A DNA stretch of 64,000 nucleotides, from contig JBBHKE010002714.1 in NCBI GenBank assembly GCA_037447655.1, forward strand, positions 27,058-91,057. Direction: 5' to 3'. This document shows, piece after piece, positions 24,201-35,194 of this stretch (the first letter of the stretch is position 1; the number at the start of each line of letters is the position of its first letter). The notes under the pieces are model-generated. The model was given only the letters and a program-made list of their open reading frames with translations, was not told the DNA's origin and did no database searches. This DNA comes from Zygnema cylindricum (Eukaryota > Streptophyta > Zygnematophyceae > Zygnematales > Zygnemataceae). A program made the translations under genes and the position numbers.

Positions 24201-25588
24201 TCTAATACAGATGTAGAGATAAGGTTTTTGTTCAGCTCCGGAATAAACAATACATCGGAGAATGTTAATATGGATGTCTTTCCTTCAACTAACACTTTCA
24301 GATCTACCGATCCTACAAGAGTAGTGGTGACTATCCTCCCATCCCCGTACTCTATCTCTACGGTGGGAATCTTTCTTATCTTAGTGAACAGGTGTCTATC
24401 CTTACACATGTGCATTGAGGCACCTGAATCTATAATCCAGCCTGCTTCACCTTTCAATCCACCGTAAGCACATTTCTGCCTTCGTGGAATTTCAACCTCA
24501 GTTTTCGCCTCCAACTCCTCATCCAAAAGGAGCTCATCGTCCTCGTCCTCGGATTCCGCCTCAAGTACCTGTGTGACAAGGGCCTTTTTCTTTCCTCTCG
24601 GGGTACCACCGGTCTGCCCCTCCTTTAACCGAAGCTCGGTTAGCTTGGTGCACTCTGCCATATAGTGCCCAGGTTTCTTACAAAAATGACATAAACCTTT
24701 GGGAGCCCTTGGTTCGAACTCGTCAACCTGTTTTTCCCGCTCCCTACCCCCATAGTTTCTGACTGGTTTCCGGGAATCCTTGTTCCTCCAATCGGTCGCT
24801 GTTGCCAAGGCTTGGCCACTCTTTCCTCCCCTTCGGATCTCAATCGTATTCTCTCGAACGAGAATCATCCCTACCACTGAGTTCCATATCCACCTTGAGT
24901 CCGGCAAGTCCTGCACACGGTTGACTATGTTCTCGAACTCATCAGGTAACTTCATTAGTAAACAGTTAACTTTTTCTTTTTCACTAAAAACTTTACCCGC
25001 ACTCTCTAGCTCCATGAAGAGTGTAGCAAGCTCATTGCAAAAATCCAACATATTTCCCCCTTTGTATACATACTCCTTAACTTTCTGATCAGCCAACTGT
25101 TGTTGCTGAATCGTACCACTTCGGTACATCTCTATGAGAGCCATCCAAAGATCGGATGCCCTCTCTACCTGCAAATGAGGACATGCAAGTCCTTGAGTGA
25201 GATGGCGTAGGATGAAGTGCTTTGCCGCCATATTGTTGAAGTCCCAGGTTTCAGTATCATTCTCCTCGTTCCTCGGAATAGGTGACATGAATGCTAAACC
25301 AGTTGCTATTGGTGTGGTCGCCTCCTTCTCCTTTCCTTTGTCCACCACCTCTCCTTCCTTTGTTTCCTCCGTTGAAGGTGAATCCTCTTTCCTGGTGAAT
25401 CTGCTTCCTTTAAACCCTGGAGGAATTCCAAGACTTGATGGACGCCCCAATCGTCCACTCACTATCCCCCAAAACCTTTTTTCGCATAGAGCTCCTATCA
25501 TCATACTTTCCCAGTATATGAAGCCAGTTCCATTAAATATTGGCACCCTAGAGGGTGGGCCCATAACCTGAAACTCTGAGACCTCCAT
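21230..25588 (-). CDS. Copia E gag-pol polyprotein, 1452 aa
   Basis: Single uninterrupted frame. Approximate residues: gag 1-300; zinc knuckle CHFCKKPGHYMAEC 299-312; aspartic protease WIIDSGASMHMC about 388; integrase zinc finger WHKRLGH ... CSGCAQGK 516-555; integrase catalytic Asp (HTDIWGP, about 580), Asp (RSDNGGEY, about 645) and Glu (PEQNGVAERLN, about 680); reverse transcriptase from about 955 with YVDD near 1121; RNase H DITTWSDAS about 1296, MEAEYMA about 1341, CDNQAA about 1377. This protease-integrase-RT-RNase H order defines Ty1/copia. The start codon lies 20 bases inside the 5' LTR and residues 8-11 (VMGP) are encoded by the PBS. The long acidic region after integrase (about 830-930) is a variable linker. 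No stop or frameshift seen. Confidence 0.96.
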   Translation of the reverse strand: MEVSEFQVMGPPSRVPIFNGTGFIYWESMMIGALCEKRFWGIVSGRLGRPSSLGIPPGFKGSRFTRKEDSPSTEETKEGEVVDKGKEKEATTPIATGLAFMSPIPRNEENDTETWDFNNMAAKHFILRHLTQGLACPHLQVERASDLWMALIEMYRSGTIQQQQLADQKVKEYVYKGGNMLDFCNELATLFMELESAGKVFSEKEKVNCLLMKLPDEFENIVNRVQDLPDSRWIWNSVVGMILVRENTIEIRRGGKSGQALATATDWRNKDSRKPVRNYGGREREKQVDEFEPRAPKGLCHFCKKPGHYMAECTKLTELRLKEGQTGGTPRGKKKALVTQVLEAESEDEDDELLLDEELEAKTEVEIPRRQKCAYGGLKGEAGWIIDSGASMHMCKDRHLFTKIRKIPTVEIEYGDGRIVTTTLVGSVDLKVLVEGKTSILTFSDVLFIPELNKNLISTSVLDDKGFFTSTREGVFTASFEEDVYFIAEKGSHGMFRLILSNETKKLYYAGVHDIMMWHKRLGHVNLDKLREMKKMGVVEGIQFSESDDISDCSGCAQGKAHRLPFPKTATYKGEKLLDLVHTDIWGPARVPSPGGKRFMMTITDDWSRYSRVYFLKNKSEAEDCFRQYKAWSEKLHETPIKRVRSDNGGEYTSNQFEDFLREDGVQHQKTVPENPEQNGVAERLNRTLSDSARSMLSDKKIGKRFWAEAMNCANYLKNRVLTSAIKDQTPYERWTGRKPDLSHLKVFGSQVFSLDTDRSNWKLDPKGKPGYLLGYDEDVKGYRVYDLKREDIILVKHLVVMDEGKSVDPFKYTKSVKIRFESENSDDFELPNYPGFRDDDILAGTNQTEKDSAVETPVTTLLEAEDVVEIDSESRDRGEAEFVRKNPREPSIPASDFEGGRRSSKRLQEKQVNNKVTKLSHQDEPQTYREAMTCPERNRWKTAINEEMASIMAADTWELVDCPPNRKPIGCKWVFKLKLNPDNTIERYKARLVAKGFTQKEGIDYEETFAPVVRFPSVRILLSLAAAEDMEVHQMDIKTAFLHGELEEEIFMRQPEGFVEEGEESKVCRLIKSLYGLKQAPRQWNKKLDEFLTGLGYIRISSDHSIYVFEDEEGFIFIAIYVDDLLVLSKSMEKINKLKTDLKGRFEMKDMGEAKYILGIQVERDRKRKIIRLTQKEAIGNMLEKFQMDKANSCTTPMELKKGSEGSEEEGVIVLDEELSPDEQKFMQTIPYRQVVGSLIYFMNCTRPDLAAAVGVLSRSLNAPTKKDWEAAKRVLRYLVGTRDLWLHLGGENTDITTWSDASYGDAPMRRCTSGYVLYVGDGACCWSSKQQKVIAQSTMEAEYMASCSAVKELMWVKSLLGELGHLKSGVQKIFCDNQAAIAISANPKHHFKAKHMDIRLSFVREKVENKIISLEYRPDSEMVADMMTKPVPSPKLIFCREKCGLKLKID

Positions 25589-26616
25589 AAGTCCTCAGAG
25601 TGGACAGCTTCCAAGAAGCCTCTAGGATAATCCTGACCCCTTTGTGTTTAAGCAAAAATAACTGCCACCCTGGCAGACAAAAACTCTGACCAACTTCACC
25701 CCTGTGAAGACAAGACTCCCCTGAGTCGATAGCAAAAAGAATCTCTGAATTTGCTCCCCTGAGCAGTAAGTTATGGAGGGTCAAAGTTGACCTTTTGTAC
25801 AGAAGCTCTCTGGGAGAGAGGGTCCTATCTTCTAATTTTTCTAAGTCCTATCTCTCTCACAAACTCTATCTACTGATGTACGGAACCAATCAGAATTGAG
25901 TTCCGTACGTAAAAGTACAGCTGCCGGTGTACTTTATGTACGGACATTGTACGACATGGCCAAAATGTCGACACATGTCAAATCCGGATTCGGTGCCATA
26001 ATCTCCGGAGATTCCACAATCCAACAGAATTTCGCCACGTGTCATCCGATGTGGCGATGGCCACAAACCGCCGAAATTCTCCTCCGCGATCTCGGCGCTA
26101 ATCTCCGCCGTCCGATTAAATTCGGCTTTAATCGTAGCCGTAATAAATACATGCGCGGTATTTGTTTCATTTACGAAACAAATGCGCGGTACTGATTTGT
26201 GTCCGTACCGTAAGTCGTACATTATTTATTACTGGATCTATGTATCCCGTAATTCATTTCAGTTAAATGATTTATCGCACGTATACGTATTTAAATAAAT
26301 ATCAAACTACATGCTATGTAACACTACTGCTAGACTTAACGGCTAAGGCTACCGGCTAATTCCTATCTGCCGGCCGGTAGGTACATGGATCAAATCCTGC
26401 CGCCGGCACATACCTTTTAAATAAATAATTAAATCCTAACATAAAATTCCCGTAAACCTCAGGATAGCCAAGGTAGCCATGGCTCTAGCTTCCTCTCCAA
26501 TTTCTCAGTGACTGCGACAAGTTTGAGAGTTGGAGAGAGAAGTTAGAGATAGACTGCCTCGACTTCTATATTTCTTTTCAAACCTAGAAAATACTAATAA
26601 ACCATTAGTTTCTACA
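25569..26616 (-). repeat. Copia E 5' LTR
   Basis: Identical by eye to 20169-21216. It carries the gag ATG at 25586-25588 and is followed on the minus strand by the PBS. Same U3 modules: tRNA-like (26337-26405), GTAC inverted repeat (25901-25945), G-box and leader hairpins. Confidence 0.95.
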
Positions 26617-26621
26617 TTATG

Positions 26622-27297
26622 CTCCTACAATCGACGGTTCGTGGAGGGATTTGCAAAAATCGCCGCACCACTCACGGATTTACTCAAAAATGACGTGCCT
26701 TATGAGTGGAAGACAGTACAAGAGGCAGCCTTTAACACGCTAAAGGAGCGGTTTGTTACCGCCACTGTGTTAGCAGTTCCCAAATTCCGGAGTTACCTTG
26801 GACAATAATCTTTGACGCGAGTGATGCGGTTATTGGAGCGATTCTTATGCAAGTTCACGGAAAAGGCCTACAGCCCATCGCCTATGATAGTCGCAAACTT
26901 AAGGCAGCGGAACTTAATTGGGCCACTCACGAGAAAGAAATAATAGCCATCATTAATTCGTTGGAAGTTTGGAAGTGTTACGTTCATGGGAAACGGATCA
27001 CTGTGATTACTGACCACCATACGTTACAGTATCTGGAAATACAACCAAAGTTAACCAAGAAACAGGCTAGATGGATGACATTCCTACAAACTTTCGGACC
27101 GGAGTTAACCATCGAATACAAACCCGGTAAAACGAATCCTGCCGATGCGTTGTCAAAGAGACCAGGTGTTGTTGCGCTGACCGCGGCGGATCTATAGCAG
27201 CTATCGCAGGGAACGCAAGGATAAATCTGTCCAAACAGATAATATCGCAGCCAACAAACTTTACGACCAAAAAGTCAACACTGTCACAAGTACAGTG

Positions 27298-27299
<2 letters not shown>
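26622..27299 (+). pseudogene. Gypsy copy 1 pol, RNase H part
   Basis: Continuation of copy 1 after copia E: LCSYNRRFVEGFAKIAAPLT (late RT/connection) and RNase H block AYDSRKLKAAELNWATHEKE, TDHHTLQYL. A frameshift near 26795 breaks it. It ends abruptly in a GA microsatellite. This stretch is almost identical to 30116-30797 of copy 2 (single-base indels only), unlike the clearly diverged sequence left of copia E. Confidence 0.85.

Positions 27300-27354
<55 letters not shown>
27300..27354. repeat. (GA)n microsatellite at gypsy copy junction
   Basis: About 55 bp of GA joining truncated gypsy copy 1 to the LTR of copy 2; the break lies where copy 2 continues into integrase (shared sequence ends AGTACAGTGCAA). 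Confidence 0.95.
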
Positions 27355-27357
<3 letters not shown>

Positions 27358-27803
27358 ACAAGGTTACATAATAGAAGCAGAGTTGAGAAGCAGCTATAGT
27401 TGTGATGTCAGAGCAGCGCAACTACGATGTCCGACTAGCACAGCATAGCAACGCAACTTAGCATTATAGCAACGTAGCAAAATGTAGAGTGTACTAAAAA
27501 GTTATAGAACCTAGTGTGGATAGGATGCAGTTAATGAAGTGTATCCTGTACATGGCTGACCTACTGTAGTACCAGATTAACCGGTAAGTAGCTAGTTTAA
27601 ATAGTTAGTAGAAATAGTGATGAGACACTCTTTTTGGAAGTAGACTTCTGACAGTGAGCAAACAATCTTGTAATCTCTTCCTGAGTAATAAAGCTCCAGC
27701 TTATCCTTGTGTGCACTGTGTAACCTTGCTGTTGCTACCAGTGAATCTTTGGGAATATTCCACTGTGCATCTTAGACGTGGTGTCTAGGTTACTCCTTTT
27801 ACA
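27355..27803 (+). repeat. Gypsy internal LTR (5' LTR of copy 2)
   Basis: 449 bp, starts GTAACAAGGTTACA (first T lost in the GA run) and ends CTCCTTTTACA. PBS TGGTACAGGAGCC at 27805, a diverged match to the initiator tRNA-Met 3' end. TATA-like TTTAAATAGT at about 27596. Confidence 0.85.
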
Positions 27804-27837
27804 TTGGTACAGGAGCCATTCCTTGTGACTCGCCACT

Positions 27838-30800
27838 ATGGAAGGTCACGGTGTCTCCACAGCTGATATGTTGGAGCGAGTCAATCGGGAATTGGAGAAC
27901 ATTAGATTGAAGAACTCTCACTTAAGTGACACCGTCGCAACTTTGGAAAATCGTCTTGGTGAACTCACACACGGAGGCATAGAGACAGATTTAAGGAAAC
28001 CAAAGTTGAGATTGCCCGATGAGTTCAACCTTGCCAAACACAAGAATCTCGATGCGTGGTTGTTTACGGTGGCGACCTATCTGGAGAATTTCCCTAGCCT
28101 GTCCGATTGTGAAAAGATTTATTATGCGGGAGGTTTACTGAAGGGGGCAGTAGGAGCGTGGTGGAGGGCAATGGTGGAACATGACGAGGTACCCGCTGAT
28201 TGGACCTTGTTGGTTTGTTCTCTTCGTGACTGTTGACATCCCGTGAACACAGTCAAGGCTGGAATGGATAGGATAGCTGTGTTGAGACAACGTACCTCAG
28301 TATTGGAATACACAGACGTTTCTTGGAGAGTAAGGTTCAGGTTACAACGATGTCGGAGGACGAAACTGTTGACTGATATCTTAAAGGGCTCAAAGCTTCA
28401 ATCCGATAAGATGTGGAACAGTGGCTCCCACGGGATACAACGACTCCTAACCTTTTTGCAAATGTCCAATTTGCCAAACGGACTGATTCCATTGACTTCA
28501 CCCTTCGTAGGTCCTATCAGTTTGGATCGAGTAGTAGCAGAGAGGGCCGAGGGATGATGGTCTGACCCCTATTGAGCTGGGAGCAATTAAGGAGGACGCG
28601 AACTCGGTTAACGCTATTAAAAGAAATAAGAAGACCACTGAAAAGAAGACCACTAAAAAGAAGACCAATGACTTGACTTCGAAGAGTTCCAAAGGAGGAG
28701 GCAAAATGGATTATGATTCCAGTGTGGTTCACCGGACCATATGGCCAAACACTACCCAAGGAGAACAGACCCCAGAAAAGGCAAACACAATGTCATGAGA
28801 TTGGAGGAAAAAGGGGGAGACCCCTTGGATTTTCAAAGAAAGATTGGGGGTAGCGTAATTGGTTTCATGGTTCACTTTGGAGGGTCGAGCAATTTTTTAA
28901 ACGAGAAGACGGTGCAGAAGTTGAAGTTGCCTCTCATAGTTTTTCCAGATTAGCAATTGGTCCAACTAGCCGATGGCACCTCTATTGGAATCACTCGTCG
29001 CATACCTCGACTGCAGGTTAGTTTGGGGAACTTTCATTGGTATGAGACACTCCATGTATTACTGCTCAGGGATCATGAAGTAATCTTGGGGAAGCCGTGG
29101 CTACATAAGTGGAATCCGACAATTGATTGGAGGAACAACGGCATAAGGGTCAAGAAAGGCGAAAACGAGTATGAGATAAATACCGAAGTGGCTGGTAAAG
29201 GTCTGGAAGAGGGACGCCTGCTTTCGGCTTTACAACTTATGAGGGCACTCAAAAAAGGGGAAACAATTGGAATGGTAGTCGTTCAACCCATGGAGGAAGT
29301 CAAGGAGGGGATCTCGGGGGAGTGGACAAGAAAAGATCCCGACTTTAACTCCAAAATTGGGGACGATGCACGAAGACTTCCGTCGAGGCCCCGGAAGTCG
29401 TGACAAAACTTATCGAGGAGTATGCTAATGTTTTTCTTTGAAACTCTTGGAAGGTTTACCTCCGAAAGGCGATGTAGCCCACAAAATTCAAATTGTTCCG
29501 GGAGCAGTGCCCCCGACCAATTGGATGTATAAGATGAGTTATACCGAGTTAGATGAACTCAAAAAACAACTTTCGTAGTTGGTCGAGGCCGGAGCCATAG
29601 AACCGAGCAAGTCATCTTTTGGGCCCCCCGTTCTTTTCGTGTCCCAGAAAGATGGAGGTTTTCGTATGTGTGTGGAAAACCGAGCCCTAAATAAATTAAC
29701 GGTCAAAAATGCGTACCCCCTTCCCATAATCGATGAATTGTTTGACAGACTAAGGGGTGCTAGGTATTTCTCTAAGGTAGACTTGCGTAATGCCCCCGCT
29801 ACCTTTATGCACTTGATGAATTTTATCTTCCAGCAATATCTAGGCGCATTTGTAATAGTCTTCTTAGACGACATCCTAGTGTATAGTGAAACACTAGAGG
29901 ACCATGTCAAGCACCTGAGACCGTGTTACAGATCCTAAGGGAGAATAAGTTGTACGCCAAAATGAGTAAATGTGAGTTTTTGAAGGAAGAAATGGCATTT
30001 ATGGGCCATGAGGTCAGTCGAAATGGAATCGCAGTGGACCCCAACAAAACAAGGCAGTAAAGAAGTGGCCGCAACCAAAAAATATCATGGAGTTGAGGAG
30101 CTTCCTTGGGTTATGCTCCTACAATCGACGGTTCGTGGAGGGATTTGCAAAAATCGCCGCACCACTCACGGATTTACTCAAAAATGACGTGCCTTATGAG
30201 TGGAAGACAGTACAAGAGGCAGCCTTTAACACGCTAAAGGAGCGGTTTGTTACCGCCACTGTGTTAGCAGTTCCCAAATTCCGAGTTACCTTGGACAATA
30301 ATCTTTGACGCGAGTGATGCGGTTATTGGAGCGATTCTTATGCAAGTTCACGGAAAAGGCCTACAGCCCATCGCCTATGATAGTCGCAAACTTAAGGCAG
30401 CGGAACTTAATTGGGCCACTCACGAGAAAGAAATAATAGCCATCATTAATTCGTTGGAAGTTTGGAAGTGTTACGTTCATGGGAAACGGATCACTGTGAT
30501 TACTGACCACCATACGTTACAGTATCTGGAAATACAACCAAAGTTAACCAAGAAACAGGCTAGATGGATGACATTCCTACAAACTTTCGGACCGGAGTTA
30601 ACCATCGAATACAAACCCGGTAAAACGAATCCTGCCGATGCGTTGTCAAAGAGACCAGGTGTTGTTGCGCTGACCGCGGCGGATCTATAGCAGCTATCGC
30701 AGGAACGCAAGGATAAATCTGTCCAAACAGATAATATCGCAGCCAACAAACTTTACGACCAAAAAGTCAACACTGTCACAAGTACAGTGCAAGTGGACGA

Positions 30801-32230
30801 AAAGTGGTTGGACCGAATTAAGGCGACATACTTAGACGACGACACAATTGCGGAACTCGTCAAAAAAAAGATATTGGTTCAAACTGCCAACGACATGTGG
30901 CGGTACAAACCGAGTCAGACAACCCGATTGTATATTCTGACAAATCAAGAGTTACGGCATACTATCATACAATTAAGCCATGATGAACCCATTAGCAGCC
31001 ACTTCGGGCGAGACAAAACTACTGCACGAGTTGCCGAAGCGTATTATTGGCCAAATATGACAAAGGATATTGCGGAGTATGTCCGAACTTATGACTCTTA
31101 CAACAGAAATAAAACGGATCCTGGTCGTCAAAGACTCATACAACCTCTCCCCACACCATCCGCCCCTTGGGAAGCAATCTCGATGGACTTTATCGTCACT
31201 CTCCCAATAACGCCGGATGGCTACGACTCCATTTTTGTTGTCATTGACTATCTTACGAAAATGGCTCATTACCTCCCCACAAAAACCACGGCTACGGCTT
31301 GAGATGTCGTGGATCTCTTCTTCCGTGAGATATTAAGGCACCACGGACTTCCTAAAAAGATTGTTAGTGACCGTGACGGCAAATTCATTAGCCACTTTTG
31401 GAGAAATTTGTTTGCTATTTGCGGGACACAATTGGCTATGTCTACTGCCTTTCACCCTGAAACTGAAGGACAAATAGGGAGGGTGAACAAGACATTGAAT
31501 GAAGCTCTGCGCGCGTACGTGTCGGTACACCAGACATATTAGGCAAAATATCTGACGGCGATTGAAGTTGCGTACAATAGTGCAGTTCATTCTTCCACTA
31601 ATGCTACGCCCTTCTCTCTCAACAGCAGGCAACCTACCCTTCCCCAAAATCTGATCGTATCCGACAGTAGCACACTTGCCACATTGGACTTTGCAGAAAC
31701 GCTGCATATCAATTTGGATAAAGCGGCAACATTCCTGCAACAAGCAAAGAGTCGTCATAAATCTCAAGCCGACATTCATAGACATGGCATTAACTTTAGT
31801 GTTGGGGACAAAATAAGACTGAATATGGCAAACCTCTCCCTTCCACATGCATTCTCTAGGAAGTTGGCACCGAGATTTAGAAGACCATTTACTATACTCT
31901 CCAAGGTCAATGCAATTGCTTATAAGCTCGACATTCCCCCGGAATGGAAATTTCATGATGTCTTTCATGTGTCCCTTGTCAAGCCATTCCGCAACCCCGA
32001 TTCAGTGTTCCCAAATCGGCTTCGCAATACACCTCTTCCCCCTGTTCAAGATACCCCAGATGAATATGAATTAGAGGAGATCCTCCAGTCTCGCCAAATT
32101 CGACGAGGGCGGTCGCATGCTACCCAGTACTTAGATCGATGGAAAGGTTATAATGCGGAAGACGATTCTTAGGTTAATGAAAACGATCTTCATGCCTCGG
32201 AGCTACTACGCCGATTTCGGCAAGTGTGGA
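27838..32230 (+). pseudogene. Gypsy copy 2 gag-pol with chromodomain
   Basis: Gag coiled-coil start (SLS-type heptads near 27880) and capsid block LKGAVGAWWRAMVEHDEVP; degraded zinc knuckle near 28720; protease block with DSGAS changed to HFGGS (catalytic Asp lost); RT with VFLDD near 29860 but lacking about 100 bp after KVDLR compared with copy 1; RNase H 30340-30690; integrase with HHCC finger (Cys pair replaced, TYDSYNR), Asp (SMDFIVTLP about 31190), Asp (SDRDGKF about 31370), Glu (HPETEGQIGRVN about 31455); C-terminal chromodomain EYELEEILQSRQ ... YLDRWKGYNAEDDS then DLHASELLRRF (32065-32220). The chromodomain makes it a chromovirus. Multiple stops and frameshifts. Confidence 0.85.
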
Positions 32231-32506
32231 CACTCGGCTTAACCAAAAGGACAGACACAACGGACACCTACGAAAAATGAATCGCACTGTCGCAACCGTC
32301 GCAGGAATCTTGGGGTCTCAGCAACAAAATACAACAGCGTTGACGAAAGACCGCAGCGGTATCGCTGCATGACAGAGGATCGCAGCGGCAAAATTGTGAA
32401 TCGCAATGTTGGCAACGTTGAACCCGTGATATCGCCGCAGCCTTGCGATCGGCGAAGTTTTTAAAACTGCGATACCCTCGAACATTGCGACGCAGGGAAT
32501 GTTTCA

Positions 32507-33272
32507 ATGATGAGACTTCCAAATCCCCCTACTAAAGCCACCATCAACCCTAATGACAAACCAAATAGCAGCAGTCCGGAGAACCTCTCGCTTTATACCA
32601 ACAACCTAACAGCACTTATCGATTTACCGGAACTATCAACCACAATAGCGTCATTGTCGTCATCATCCTCTCCACCACCGAAAATAAGGGGACTAATGCG
32701 GAAGGGAAATGACATTATGCCCTATCAGGACAGACTTTTGGCCGTAGCCGAGGCCATGGTAGAAGCAGACCGAAATATAACAGTAACGGAAGAAGGGGAA
32801 AAGGTAGAGGCTACTTTTGGCAAGGAGGATACAGGTGGAAGCACCGGAGGGGAAGGTTCACAAAATTTGCAAGACACGGAGTATAACCCACTTAGAGAGG
32901 GGGATAATACAGAAGAAGAGGATCACGAGCTCTCAGATGCCAAAGAACCAGAGGGAGAACCGACACCTCCACCAGAAGAGGACCGTGCCTTTGACGTGGA
33001 AGTGATGAGAGATCTTGAAAAGGAAAGTACCGCCGATGAGCAGACTTCGGAGAGCTCCGAGAAGAAGGCAAAGGAGCAGTATCCTAGGGAGGATGACGTA
33101 TTCGTCCTCCGACGGGAAGAAGGGGAAATGGAGAAAGAGAGTGGGAGGGAAGAAGAAATCCCCGACTATCTATTTCCTCTACACATAGACTCCGAAGACC
33201 GCGATTTAACCTTCAGCTTTGTGAAACGGTTCTTGTTAAAATGTGTGTATTTTCTAGGTTTGTATTTGTCTA
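32507..33272 (+). pseudogene. Post-pol ORF of gypsy element, 5' half
   Basis: Open frame of 261 codons (to 33292) between the gypsy chromodomain and its 3' LTR, cut by a solo copia LTR at 33273. The product is Ser/Pro-rich at first (SLSSSSSPPPKIRG) and then very acidic. No membrane segment, signal peptide or known domain seen. It continues at 34332 beyond the LTR. The position, after pol and before the 3' LTR, is where extra ORFs of some plant gypsy elements lie. Function unknown. Confidence 0.55.
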
Positions 33273-33321
33273 TGTTGAAAAGAAGTAATTAATATTCACT
33301 TCTTAATTTAGAATCTAGAGT

Positions 33322-33366
<45 letters not shown>

Positions 33367-34331
33367 CCATGGTTGCCGCCATGGTCAGAAAGAAACAGGC
33401 AGTCAGATTGATAGATTACCAAAAGTTGTCATAAACAGGATTTGAACTTGGGTCTACGGAGTATCTTATACACGTACGCCTTAACCAGTAATGCGTTAAC
33501 AGACGATACACGTTTGTGGTTCGGCAATTAATTAAAGTGTCATGGAAACGTCACTTTCACTTAAACAGGCCAAAATTGACAAAACGACATCATAGTCAAA
33601 CGACGCTCGCGGACGCGAATCTAAACGTGTAAAATACCTGATCGGATGGACAACGTCGCCCCCGCCAAACCCGAATGAAACTTTGGCGACTTTCGGTAAT
33701 AGCGCCGCGCTATGCCACGTGGCGCCACATCATTGGACGCCGAAAAGGATGGGAGGAGGAACGATGGCTCCCATGTCGACAAGTGTCAACCAGAAGGCCA
33801 TGTTGTACAATGGCCGTACAAAAAGTACAATCGGCCACTGTACCTTCTTGTACTATACACTCTTTTGATTGGCCGAGGGTAGAGTAGTAGGTAGTTGTGA
33901 GTAGGAGTTAAGGGACTTAGCGTGTTTGAGGCTCCTCTCTCCAGGTGACCTTTTGTATTTGTAGGCCATCTTTGGCCAGCCATAACTAATTGCTCAAGGG
34001 AGCAAATTCAGTGATTCTTTTTGCTGCGCACTCAGGGGAGTCTAAGCTACACATTGATGTAGTCAATCAGAGTTTTTTCTTGCCAGGGTGGCGGCATTTC
34101 TAAGGGAAAGTCAAAGTGCGGAATGTTGTCCAAAACACGTGTTCAAGCTTTGCATTCTGTGGTGAAACTGAGCACACAAAAATTCTTCTTTCACATGGGT
34201 AAAGTTGTATACGAGTTCTGGCTGTCAAGGTGTTAGTCATTTGGGTTTATATAAACTTGGGGTCGGCACTATCTAGATAAGCTTCTTTAGGTCTGCAATT
34301 TCTTTGGGGAAACGGAACCCATAGAATTTCA
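33273..34331 (+). repeat. Solo copia LTR
   Basis: 1059 bp, starts TGTTGAAAAGAAG and ends ATAGAATTTCA. It has the family's modules: (GA)n at 33324-33362, antisense tRNA-like module 33425-33495 (GTTCAAATC on minus), GTAC inverted repeat about 33810-33860, GACAAGTGTC, and a leader hairpin CACTC-AGGG-GAGTC with CTACA-CATTGA-TGTAG. No internal region follows. The 5-bp flanks (GTCTA, GAATG) do not match, so it may be a recombination product. Confidence 0.75.
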
Positions 34332-34994
34332 GAATGGCCAGCAGAGTGGCGTACAGGGAAACCCGGGGAACCCCTCAATATTCTTGTCGGCGTACCCTCT
34401 CACCCCGCGTGGAGTTTCATGCCTACAAAGGACTTGGGGAATAATCATAAGGGTTACGTCCAGCTGAACCCTCACGTCTTGTCGTTTGTAGAGGTGGTCG
34501 AGGACCACTACCCATACCGGGTGGACGTTCCCGGGTTGCTTAAAAAGTACCACCTATGGGATGTTCGCCTCCACGATATCATTACACGGGCTGAAGTTAC
34601 ACCCGAGGTACGTGCACTCGAATTGGCCCGAAAAAATGCGTTGTAGTGGGCCCGAGCTGCCATAAAACATGTTTCCTTCAAATTGAGGAATGTACCGCGA
34701 TGGGAAGCTGAAGAAGAGGAAGAAGACAAAGAACCAGCTGAAACGACCCTAGCGTCTTTGGGTCCAATTCCGGTCGAAGCGGCACCAGAACTGCCTCGAT
34801 CAGAACCGGTAGCACCGGAGAGCGCCCCCAAGGAAGGAGACGAACGTCTGAGGTGGCGAATCACCCGGCGGTGGCTAGCAGCAGTCGACCATCGCACCAG
34901 TCTCCTAGAAAAAAGATGTGAAGACTTACAAAGCTACATCGATGACCACCAACAACTCCTCCGGATTTTTGATGCACTCCATCAAGAGTTCTAA
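34332..34994 (+). pseudogene. Post-pol ORF of gypsy element, 3' half
   Basis: Translation resumes as MASRVAYRETRGTPQ and passes through a compact domain (YKGLGNNHKGYVQLNPHVLS near 34420; LLKKYHLWDVRLHDI near 34535), a stop at 34644-34646, an acidic/Pro-rich linker and a C-terminal helix rich in heptad-like leucines (TSLLEKRCEDLQSYIDDHQQ, about 34895) that looks like a coiled coil. Stop at 34992. The compact domain is unfamiliar to me. Together with 32507-33272 this would make a protein of roughly 470-490 residues encoded between pol and the 3' LTR. Confidence 0.5.
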
Positions 34995-35088
34995 AATTAT
35001 TGTAGCGAGATGGACGAAATACTGCGACAAATTTAGTTTCCCTAATGAACATCATTCAACAGGACGTTGCATTCTTAGTCGGAGGCAT

Positions 35089-35194
35089 TGTAACAGGGTT
35101 ACAGAATACAAGCAGAGTTGAGAAGTTGTTGTAGTTGCGATGTCAGAGCAGCGCAGCATAGCAACGCAACTTAGCAATATAGCAACGTAGCAAA
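35089..35194 (+). repeat. Gypsy 3' LTR, first part
   Basis: Starts TGTAACAGGGTTACAG; interrupted after 106 bp by copia B, resuming at 39729. Matches the 5' portion of the other gypsy LTRs, including GATGTCAGAGCAGCG. Confidence 0.85.

Larger units (their letters stand above)
20169..26616 (-). mobile_element. Intact Ty1/copia element E
   Basis: 6448 bp with two 1048-bp LTRs that look identical by eye, a 5-bp duplication TTATG (20164-20168 and 26617-26621) and one uninterrupted gag-pol frame. PBS GGTTATGGGCCCACC at 25554-25568 (minus) matches the anticodon arm of initiator tRNA-Met. Polypurine tract at 21217-21228. Identical LTRs plus an open polyprotein imply a very recent, possibly still competent, insertion. 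It lies inside gypsy copy 1. Confidence 0.95.
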
